Assembly: GCF_015160875.1 (NCBI RefSeq)
Contig: NZ_CP063374.1
Location: forward strand, 3,410,001-3,474,000
DNA: 64,000 nt
Source: Streptomyces chromofuscus
GTDB lineage: Bacteria; Actinomycetota; Actinomycetes; Streptomycetales; Streptomycetaceae
Direction of reading: 5' to 3'
Of this stretch, positions 30,386-37,357 are shown piece after piece. Positions within the stretch are counted from its first letter, which is position 1; each line of letters opens with the position of its first letter. The position numbers and the translations under genes are program-made. Below the pieces are notes generated by a model that was not told where the DNA came from, ran no database searches, and saw only the letters and a program-made list of their open reading frames with translations.

Positions 30386-31351
30386 CTACCGCGCGTCGGC
30401 CAGGGTCCGGCGGTACCAGGGGGCGCACTCCTCGAACGCCGCGGTGAAGGGGGCTCCCGGGCCCGTGGTCAGCAGGGACCACAGGGCGCTGCTGTCGTAC
30501 CAGCGGTCCACGGCCACCAGGGCCAGCGGCCGCCGGGCGCCGGGGCCGTGGGCGTCGAGCCGGCGCAGGGCCTCCTGGAGGGTGATCTCTCCGGTGGGCA
30601 GGGGAAGACCCAGGGCGCCGCAGACGGTCGTGACGACGTCCCGCAGGGTCACGGGCTCGGGGTGCGCGGCGTGCAGGACGCGGCCCGCGGCGGACGCCGG
30701 CCCGTGCGGCGCGAGGGCCAGTTCGGCCAGGGCACGGGCGAGGACGGGCGCCGAGATCAGGGACAGGCGCGCGTCGGCGCCGTCCACCCAGTGCGGCAGA
30801 CGGCGCAGCAGCTGGACCAGGCCGGGCACGACCCAGGTGTCGCCCTCGCCGTAGACGAGATAGGGGCGTACGACGGTGCCGCCGGCGGCCAGGACCAGCC
30901 GTTCGCCGGCGAGGCGGGTCTCGCTGGTCGGCGACACCGGCGCCTCGGCGATCCGGCCCTCCCGCTCGCCGCGGTGCGGTCCGTCGCCGTAGACGGCGGC
31001 GGTGCCGAGCTGCACGATCCGGCGGACGCCCGCCCGGGCCGCCTCGGCGAGCAGGGCACGGGTGCCCTGCTCGTTGACGGTCCGGCACTCCTCGGGGGTG
31101 CCGCCGATGCGGGCGGCGAGGTGCAGGACGGTGGTGACGCCGTCGCAGGCGCCGTGCAGCGAAGCCGGGTCGGCGAGGTCGCCGTGCACGGTCTGCAGGT
31201 CGCCGCCGGTGGCGTCGGGGCCGGGGCGGCGGTGGGTGAGCAGGCGCAGGGCGGGGCCGTCGGGCATGCGGGACGCGGTCCGCAGGAGGGGGACGACATG
31301 CGAGCCGATGAAACCGGTGCCGCCGGTCACCAGGATGCGTTCGGGGCTCAA
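30386..31351 (-). CDS. NAD-dependent epimerase/dehydratase-like extended SDR with altered catalytic residues
   Basis: A 321-residue extended SDR. The nucleotide-binding motif is VTGGTGFIGSHV and LGTAAVYGDG is a normal Ser/Thr region, but where Y-x-x-x-K is expected the protein reads TSETRLAGE, so Tyr and Lys appear replaced by Thr and Arg. It may bind NAD(P)H without classical SDR chemistry. TTG start at 31351 behind GGAAGG. It is the last gene of the minus-strand cluster; membership in the pathway is inferred from orientation and spacing. Confidence 0.75.
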   Translation of the reverse strand: MSPERILVTGGTGFIGSHVVPLLRTASRMPDGPALRLLTHRRPGPDATGGDLQTVHGDLADPASLHGACDGVTTVLHLAARIGGTPEECRTVNEQGTRALLAEAARAGVRRIVQLGTAAVYGDGPHRGEREGRIAEAPVSPTSETRLAGERLVLAAGGTVVRPYLVYGEGDTWVVPGLVQLLRRLPHWVDGADARLSLISAPVLARALAELALAPHGPASAAGRVLHAAHPEPVTLRDVVTTVCGALGLPLPTGEITLQEALRRLDAHGPGARRPLALVAVDRWYDSSALWSLLTTGPGAPFTAAFEECAPWYRRTLADAR

Positions 31352-31501
31352 GTGCGGCCTTCCGCCAGGGGGATGGGTCGGTGACGAGGACGTGCCGTGG
31401 CGTCACCCTTCTACACCGACGGCCCGGGCGGCAAGGGGCCTCGGAGGCGGCCGGGACCGCAGGGGCGGGCCGCGCCGCCCCCGTCGTGGCGGCGCTGCCG
31501 C

Positions 31502-32464
31502 CTACACGGACGCCGTCGCGGCCTCCCGGCGGCGCTCGGTCCGGTCCGCCTCGGTGAGCAGGTCGTCGAGCGTGGCGGCGAGTTCGCTGACCGACTGCTC
31601 GCGCAGCAGGTGGTGGGTGGGGACCGGGATGCGCAGGGCGTTCTCCAGCTTCCGCTGGAAGGCCAGTGCGGTGAGGGAGTCGATGCCCTGGGCGTAGAGC
31701 GGGCGGGTGCGGTGGATGCGGTGGGCGGGCGGCACGTCGAGGTACGTCTCCAGGGTGCGGCAGACGAACGCCTCGATGGCGCGCAGCCGGGTGTCGCCGG
31801 TGGCGGTGCGCAGGGCGCCGAGGTCCAGGGCGGCGGCCGGGGTCACTGACACGGTGTCGTCCTTTCGGGGTGCGGGGGCGGCGGTCGGGTGGTGGGCGCG
31901 CGGGCGGGGCTGGGAGCTGCGCAGACTGGCGGGGGCGGGGCCCGGACGCGGTCCCGCGCCGTCGGACCACACCAGCTGGAAGCGCCAGCGGCTGATCCGC
32001 CAGCCGTCCGGGGTGCGCACGGCCTCGCCCTCGCTGTAGCCGCCGATGTCGAAGCGTCCGCCGGGGTCGGGGCCGTCGTCGTGGTGGACGTGCGAGGCGA
32101 AGAGGTGGACCCGGACGCGGGCCGTGTCGCCGTCCAGCGTGATGCCGTAGTTGGAGGCGAGGTGGTGGGTGCGGGCGAAGCGTGACTTGCGGTCGAAGTG
32201 GAAGGCGGCGGCGGTGTCCAGGCCGCGCACCTCGCCGACCGGGAACTCCAGCCGGCAGTCGTCGGTGAAGACCGTGCGGGGCCAGGAGTCGTCGTAGCCG
32301 TGGGCGTCCTGGGCGTCGAGCAGGGTGACGTACCGGTCGATGAGCTCGGCGATCTCGGCCCGGTCGGCCAGTTCGCGCAGGCGGTCCCGAACGGCGTCGA
32401 GTTCGGCCCGCGTCGGGGGCAGGGAGTCGCTCTGTTCGTGGTGCGGGGAGGACAGGGAGGTCAT
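31502..32464 (-). CDS. SnoaL-like domain fused to an acyl carrier protein
   Basis: A 320-residue two-domain protein. Residues about 20-160 are NTF2/SnoaL-like (DRYVTLLDAQD, FPVGEVRGLD, RTHHLASN, ASHVHHDD, RTPDGWRISRW). A 35-residue Pro/Ala/Arg linker leads to a carrier domain with the phosphopantetheine site GIDSLTAL. The carrier can also be made alone from a GTG at 31852 (116 residues), preceded by AAAGGA seven bases away. The SnoaL part is clearly paralogous to the gene at 60093. It may hold an acyl chain next to a cyclase/oxygenase-like fold; the substrate is unknown. Confidence 0.82.
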   Translation of the reverse strand: MTSLSSPHHEQSDSLPPTRAELDAVRDRLRELADRAEIAELIDRYVTLLDAQDAHGYDDSWPRTVFTDDCRLEFPVGEVRGLDTAAAFHFDRKSRFARTHHLASNYGITLDGDTARVRVHLFASHVHHDDGPDPGGRFDIGGYSEGEAVRTPDGWRISRWRFQLVWSDGAGPRPGPAPASLRSSQPRPRAHHPTAAPAPRKDDTVSVTPAAALDLGALRTATGDTRLRAIEAFVCRTLETYLDVPPAHRIHRTRPLYAQGIDSLTALAFQRKLENALRIPVPTHHLLREQSVSELAATLDDLLTEADRTERRREAATASV

Positions 32465-32516
32465 GGGAAGAAGCTCCGTTTCACGAAGGATCGGGCCGGG
32501 TCCGCTTCCGGTTCGG

Positions 32517-32613
32517 CCGCGCCCCCGAAGGGGCGCGGGGCCGTGCCGGTGCGCGGCTGCGCCGGGTGGGCGCGATTCGTCACGACGGCGCCGCGGACGA
32601 CCGGCACGGCCCC
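32517..32613 (-). terminator. Structured intergenic region with nested hairpins
   Basis: Between the epsilon subunit and the SnoaL-ACP gene, a 9-bp stem with a four-base loop (CCGCGCCCC CGAA GGGGCGCGG, 32517-32538) overlaps the first arm of a perfect 13-bp inverted repeat (GGGGCCGTGCCGG at 32537-32549, complement at 32601-32613). No U-tract follows. It could partly terminate the operon or set the dose of the last genes. Confidence 0.5.
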
Positions 32614-32634
32614 GCGGCATCTCCGGCGGAGCGC

Positions 32635-32865
32635 CTACGCCGCGCGGCTGCCCGAGGCGCGCCACCCCCGTGGGTCGCGGTGCGCCGGGACGCGTTCCGG
32701 GCGGCGCCAGGTCGCCGTGGGGGTGGGGGCCCGGTCCTGCAGGCCGGGGCCGACGGCCGCGAGGGCGGCGGCGCGGGAGAGCAGCACGCTGGTCAGGGCC
32801 GCGAGTTCCGCCGGTGTCGCGGTGCCCTTCACCACCTTGATGACCAGCGCGTCCCGCGTGCTCAC
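32635..32865 (-). CDS. Acyl-CoA carboxylase epsilon subunit
   Basis: A 76-residue protein with the typical epsilon layout: an N-terminal helix (ALVIKVVKGTATPAELAALTSVLLSRAAAL) and a Pro/Arg-rich tail containing W-RRPERV. Such subunits, found in actinobacteria, activate the beta subunit. The GTG start overlaps the beta-subunit stop (GTGA), so the two are coupled. It supports malonyl-CoA or methylmalonyl-CoA formation for the polyketide synthase. Confidence 0.85.
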   Translation of the reverse strand: MSTRDALVIKVVKGTATPAELAALTSVLLSRAAALAAVGPGLQDRAPTPTATWRRPERVPAHRDPRGWRASGSRAA

Positions 32866-34607
32866 TGCGGCGGGTTGCCGTGCTTGCGGCACGGCAGGTC
32901 GGCCTGCTTGCTGCGCAGCATCGACAGGGCGCGGACGAGGGCTCCCCGGGTGTCGCGGGGGTCGATCACGTCGTCGATCAGGCCGCGTTCGGCGGCGTAG
33001 TAGGGGTGCATCAGCTCCGCCTGGTACTCCTTGATCTTCTGGGCGCGGGTGGCGTCGGGGTCGTCGGAGGCGGCGATCTCCCGGCGGAAGATGACGTTCG
33101 CGGCGCCCTCCGCGCCCATCACCGCGATCTCGTTGGACGGCCAGGCCAGCGCCAGGTCGGTGCCGATGGAGCGGGAGTCCATCACGATGTACGCCCCGCC
33201 GTACGCCTTGCGCAGCACCAGCGAGATCCGCGGCACCGTGGCGTTGCAGTACGCGTACAGCAACTTGGCGCCGCGCCGGATGATCCCGTTGTGCTCCTGG
33301 TCGACGCCCGGCAGGAAGCCCGGTACGTCGATCAGGGTGATCAGCGGGATGTTGAAGGCGTCGCAGAACTGCACGAACCGGGCCGCCTTCTCGCTGGCGT
33401 CGATGTCGAGGACTCCGGCGAAGGAGGCCGGCTGGTTGGCGACGATGCCGACGACCTCGCCGTCCAGCCGGGACAGCGCGCACACCACGTTGGTCGCCCA
33501 GCCGGGGTGGACCTCGAAATAGTCGCCGTCGTCGGTGATCTCCTCGATCACGGCCCGGATGTCGTACACCCGGCTCGGGTCCTCGGGCACGACGTCCAGC
33601 AGCCGGTCGGTGCGCCGGTCGGCCGGGTCGCCGCTCGGCACCCTGGGCGGCAGCTCGCGATTGTTGGACGGCAGCAGCGAGAGCAGGTGGCGCACGTCCT
33701 CCATGCACGCCCGGACGTCGTCGTACGCGAAGTGCGCGACCCCGGAGGCGGTCGCGTGGACGTCGGCGCCGCCGAGGTCGTTCTGGCTGATCTCCTCGCC
33801 GGTGACGGCCTTGACCACGTCGGGTCCGGTGATGAACATCTGGGCGATGTCGCGGACCATGAAGACGAAGTCGGTCAGGGCGGGGCTGTAGGCGGCGCCG
33901 CCCGCGCACGGGCCGAGCATCACGCTGATCTGCGGGATGACGCCGGACGCCTTGGTGTTGCGCTGGAAGATGCCGCCGTAGCCGGCAAGCGCGCTGACGC
34001 CCTCCTGGATGCGGGCGCCCGCGCCGTCGTTGAGCGACACCAGCGGCGCGCCGGCCGCCATGGCCATGTCCATGATCTTGTGGATCTTCTGGGCGTGGGC
34101 CTCGCCGAGGGCGCCGCCGAAGATGCGGAAGTCGTGCGCGTAGACGAAGACCGTGCGGCCGTGGACGGTGCCCCAGCCGGTGATCACCCCGTCGGTGTAG
34201 GGACGTTTCTTCTCCAGCCCGAAGCCGGTGGCCCGGTGCCGGCGCAACATCTCGACCTCGGTGAAGGACCCCTCGTCCAGCAGGAGTTCGATCCGCTCGT
34301 GGGCGGTGAGCTTGCCCTTCGCGTGCTGCCGCTCGGTGGCCAGCGGATCGCCGTGCCGGGCGGCCTGCTTGATCAGGCTCAGTTCCTCCAGCCGTTCCGC
34401 GGCGCTCCACTGACCGCGGTGCTCGCGGTCGTGCAGACTCGGCCGTTCGGCGGCGGGGGCCTCGGTGGCGAGGGCCTGCTGCTGGCCGGCCGGCTTCCGG
34501 TCGGGCCCGGGGCCGGATGTCCGGCCGGACTGCTGGTCGGACGTGTGGTCGGACGTGTGGTCGGACTTCTGGTCCGACTTGTGGTCTGACTTCTGGTCGG
34601 TCGTCAT
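32862..34607 (-). CDS. Acyl-CoA carboxylase beta (carboxyltransferase) subunit
   Basis: A 581-residue carboxyltransferase that moves the carboxyl group from biotin to acetyl- or propionyl-CoA. After a low-complexity leader of about 45 residues built from S-D-x-K/T units, the protein matches PccB/AccB (GKLTAHERIELLLDEGSFTE, SLNDGAGARIQEGVSALAGY, GPCAGGAAYSPALTDF, VDVPGFLPG). Both oxyanion-hole Gly-Gly regions are present. It overlaps the epsilon gene by 4 bp and starts 10 bp after the PPTase stop. The biotinylated partner is probably the alpha subunit at 48213. Confidence 0.93.
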   Translation of the reverse strand: MTTDQKSDHKSDQKSDHTSDHTSDQQSGRTSGPGPDRKPAGQQQALATEAPAAERPSLHDREHRGQWSAAERLEELSLIKQAARHGDPLATERQHAKGKLTAHERIELLLDEGSFTEVEMLRRHRATGFGLEKKRPYTDGVITGWGTVHGRTVFVYAHDFRIFGGALGEAHAQKIHKIMDMAMAAGAPLVSLNDGAGARIQEGVSALAGYGGIFQRNTKASGVIPQISVMLGPCAGGAAYSPALTDFVFMVRDIAQMFITGPDVVKAVTGEEISQNDLGGADVHATASGVAHFAYDDVRACMEDVRHLLSLLPSNNRELPPRVPSGDPADRRTDRLLDVVPEDPSRVYDIRAVIEEITDDGDYFEVHPGWATNVVCALSRLDGEVVGIVANQPASFAGVLDIDASEKAARFVQFCDAFNIPLITLIDVPGFLPGVDQEHNGIIRRGAKLLYAYCNATVPRISLVLRKAYGGAYIVMDSRSIGTDLALAWPSNEIAVMGAEGAANVIFRREIAASDDPDATRAQKIKEYQAELMHPYYAAERGLIDDVIDPRDTRGALVRALSMLRSKQADLPCRKHGNPPQ

Positions 34608-34617
34608 GTGGTGGGTC

Positions 34618-35427
34618 TCACGCTCCCCAGTCAGGTTCCTGCGTGGTCATGCCGTCGGCGTCCAGGTCCACCGTCCCGCCGGCGTACAGCGCGGTCGGCG
34701 GCACCCAGCGCACGGTGACCCGCTCCGGGGGACCGCCCAGCACCGCGACGGCGGCGTTGTGGCGGGGCCCGGACGGCAGGTCCAGCAGCGTCCACCCGGG
34801 CGGGCGGCGGCGCCGGTCGGCCCCCAGGTAGTCCTGGGCCGGGTCCCGGGACAGGCCGGTGCCCAGTGCCTTGAGGTAGGCCTCCTTGCGGGTCCACATC
34901 CGCCCGAAGAGCGCGCGCCGCTCCTCGACGGGCAGGCCCGCCAGCTCGGCCTGCTCCCCCGGGTGCAGTGCCGGGGCGCACACCTCGACGGTCTCGTCCC
35001 TCGGCAGCCGTTCCACGTCGGCGCCGATCACGGTGGCGGCGACGGCGACGACGGCCAGGCCGTGACTGTGCGCCAGGGAGAAGTGCAGCGGCGGATCGGG
35101 GTGAGCGACGGCGGGCCGGCCGTGCGGCTTGCCGCAGCCCGGGCAGGGCTCCCGCACGAACGGCACCGCACGCGGCTCCAGCCCCAGGTAGGCGCCGAGC
35201 AGCCGGCGCAGCGCGACGTGCGCGGACGCGTAGGTGATGCCGTCGGTGGGGCGGACGAAGGAGGCGGTGCGCCGGCGTTCCGCGTCGTCCAGCTCGGTGA
35301 GGTCCAGCAGCTCGGCCGCCGCCTCCAGCTTGGGCCGGCGCACCAGCCACACGTCGAGCTGCCCCGGAACCGGCAGCCGCGTCCTCGCGGTCTCGGGTCC
35401 CTCGCGGACCACCAGCTCCGGGATCAC
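34618..35427 (-). CDS. 4'-phosphopantetheinyl transferase (Sfp type)
   Basis: A 269-residue Sfp-type enzyme that converts apo carrier proteins to the holo form. Motifs: LHFSLAHSHGLAVVAVA, GADVERL (Mg-binding Asp-Val-Glu) and MWTRKEAYLKALG (W-x-x-K-E-A). The GTG start overlaps the stop of the upstream carrier gene (GTGA), so it is translated with an ACP, and it precedes the carboxylase beta gene. It probably activates the three carrier domains of this cluster. Confidence 0.9.
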   Translation of the reverse strand: MIPELVVREGPETARTRLPVPGQLDVWLVRRPKLEAAAELLDLTELDDAERRRTASFVRPTDGITYASAHVALRRLLGAYLGLEPRAVPFVREPCPGCGKPHGRPAVAHPDPPLHFSLAHSHGLAVVAVAATVIGADVERLPRDETVEVCAPALHPGEQAELAGLPVEERRALFGRMWTRKEAYLKALGTGLSRDPAQDYLGADRRRRPPGWTLLDLPSGPRHNAAVAVLGGPPERVTVRWVPPTALYAGGTVDLDADGMTTQEPDWGA

Positions 35428-35873
35428 GTCGTGCCCGGCCCGTCGTACGAGACCGGGCGGGCGCCCTGCCCGCCGCGCTTGTGCGGACTGTCGCCGGGGC
35501 CGAGCTGCCCGGACAGGCACTCGATGAGTTCGGCGGCGCTGTTGGCGCGCAGCAGCATGTTGAGGTTGACGTCGAGACGGAGGGCCGCCTCCATCCGGCG
35601 CTGGAGTTCGAGGCCGTTGATGGACCCGATGCCGAGGCTGTTCATCGGGCGGCCCTCGGTGTCGAGGGTGTCCGGCGGCACCCGCAGCACACGGGCGAGT
35701 TCGGCCCGTACGTACGCGTCGATCAGCCGGACCCGCTCGGCCTCGTCGCAGGCGGCCAGGTGGGCGGGGTTCGGGGGGTCCACCTCGACGACGAAGTCCT
35801 GCTCGAACTCGTAGTCGAGGTCGTCGAGATCGTCGAGGTCGTCGAAGACCCAGGTCTTCGTTGTCCGGTCCAT
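35424..35873 (-). CDS. Acyl carrier protein with acidic N-terminal extension
   Basis: A 149-residue protein, longer than a normal type II ACP (about 85-90). Residues 8-30 are an acidic run with three D-D-L units (VFDDLDDLDDLDYEF). The carrier fold follows, with the attachment Ser84 in LGIGSINGLELQRRMEAAL, i.e. G-S-I instead of D-S-L. The helices resemble carrier domains of modular synthases. It overlaps the PPTase gene by 4 bp. Likely a tailoring or starter carrier distinct from the core ACP; the acidic extension may be a docking element. Confidence 0.82.
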   Translation of the reverse strand: MDRTTKTWVFDDLDDLDDLDYEFEQDFVVEVDPPNPAHLAACDEAERVRLIDAYVRAELARVLRVPPDTLDTEGRPMNSLGIGSINGLELQRRMEAALRLDVNLNMLLRANSAAELIECLSGQLGPGDSPHKRGGQGARPVSYDGPGTT

Positions 35874-35937
35874 GGGCGTGCCCCGTTGGGAGTGGGTGGG
35901 TGGAGGGGAGGGTCGGGCCGGTGCCGCGCGACGGCCC

Positions 35938-37353
35938 TCAGCGGCGCCGGAGGCCGGTGAGGGCGACCAGCAGTCCGAGACCGCCGAGCGCGGCCACGAG
36001 GACCAGCGCCGGCCGGCCGGCCGCGACGGCCTCGGCACCGGTGGCGCCGGGCACCGCGGCGGCGAGCAGCGCGGCGACGGACGCGACGGCGATCGCCGCG
36101 GCGAGCTGGACGGCCGTCTGGTACAGGCCGCTGCCCGCGCCGCGGTCGGCCGGGTTCAGCCGTGCGGTCGCCTGCATGTTCAGCGCCGCGAAGGACAGCA
36201 CGAACGCGGCCCCGACCAGCAGCAGCGTCGGCAGCAGCCGGGCGGGGTGGTCCAGTGGCCGGGCCGGACCGAGTTGGAGCAGGTAACCGGCGAACGCGCA
36301 GGCGGCCCCGGCCGCGATCAGCCGCGGCGCGCCGAAGCGGGCGACCAGCCGGCCGGAGGCGAGCGCGGTGATCGCGGGTGGGGCGGCGGCCGGCACGAGG
36401 GCCAGCGCGGCCTTCTGCGGCGACCAGCCGGCGACCATCTGCATCTGGTACGTCAGCACGAACAGCAGCCCCAGATAGGAGCCGTTGAGGCAGGCCGCGC
36501 CGAGCGCCGAACGGATCAGCGTGGCGTCGTGCAGGGGTTTGACGAGGGGGTCGGGCGTGCGGCGTTCGACGACCGCGAAGGCCACCAGCAGCAGCACGGC
36601 CGCGGCGAGCGGCCCGGCGGCGCGGGGGGCGGTCCAGCCGTGCGCGGGTACGGCGCCGATGCCGTACACCAGGGCCAGCAGCGCCGCCGTGAAGGTGGCG
36701 GCGCCGGTGACGTCGTAGCGGCGTGGGGCGGTGCGCGCCTCGGTGGTCGCCTCGTCCGGGATCAGCCTCAGGCCGAGGACGAAGAGGATGAGCACGACCG
36801 GGGCGGGGAACGCGAAGGACAGCCGCCAGCTGAACTCGGTGAGCCAGCCGGACAGCAGCAGCCCGGCGGTGAACCCGCCCGCGCCGAACAGGGCGTAGAC
36901 GGACACCGCCCGGTCGCGGGCCGGGCCCTGCGGGAAGGCGGTGGCGATGATGGCGAGGCCGGTGGGGGCGGTCAGGGCCGCGCAGAAGCCCTTGACCAGA
37001 CGGGTCGCGACGAGCAGCGCCGGCTCCTGGGCGAGCGCGCTCAGGGCGGAGGCGGCGGCGAAGGCGAGCAGCGCCGCCAGGTAGACCCGGCGGCGCCCCA
37101 GCAGGCTCACCACGCGGGCGCCGAACAGCAGCAGGCCGCCGAAGCCGACGGCGAAGCCGGTCATCGCCCAGTGCGCGCCGGTCGGCGCCAGCCCGAGGTC
37201 CGTGCCGATCGAGGGCAGCGCCACGACCGCCACGGACACCTCGAGCGCGTCGATGAGCATGTTGCCGGCGAGCACGAGCAGGAGCCCCCACAGCCGCGGG
37301 CTCCACCGCCCGTCCCCGGTGCCGACCTCGGGCGCGGGGTGCGTCCTGGTCAT
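35938..37353 (-). CDS. MFS transporter, drug/polyketide exporter
   Basis: A 471-residue protein of 14 predicted membrane helices (DHA2 type). The N-terminal helix with NMLIDALEVSVAVVALPSIG carries the family pattern D-x-x-x-V-x-V-A-L-P. GRRRVYLAALL is the loop 2-3 motif, and an AAxxPxGxAR-like segment (ATAFPQGPARDRAVSVYALFGAGGFTAG) corresponds to motif C. It starts 4 bp after the oxygenase/SDR stop. It probably exports the cluster product or an intermediate and contributes self-resistance. Confidence 0.88.
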   Translation of the reverse strand: MTRTHPAPEVGTGDGRWSPRLWGLLLVLAGNMLIDALEVSVAVVALPSIGTDLGLAPTGAHWAMTGFAVGFGGLLLFGARVVSLLGRRRVYLAALLAFAAASALSALAQEPALLVATRLVKGFCAALTAPTGLAIIATAFPQGPARDRAVSVYALFGAGGFTAGLLLSGWLTEFSWRLSFAFPAPVVLILFVLGLRLIPDEATTEARTAPRRYDVTGAATFTAALLALVYGIGAVPAHGWTAPRAAGPLAAAVLLLVAFAVVERRTPDPLVKPLHDATLIRSALGAACLNGSYLGLLFVLTYQMQMVAGWSPQKAALALVPAAAPPAITALASGRLVARFGAPRLIAAGAACAFAGYLLQLGPARPLDHPARLLPTLLLVGAAFVLSFAALNMQATARLNPADRGAGSGLYQTAVQLAAAIAVASVAALLAAAVPGATGAEAVAAGRPALVLVAALGGLGLLVALTGLRRR

Positions 37354-37357
37354 GGCG

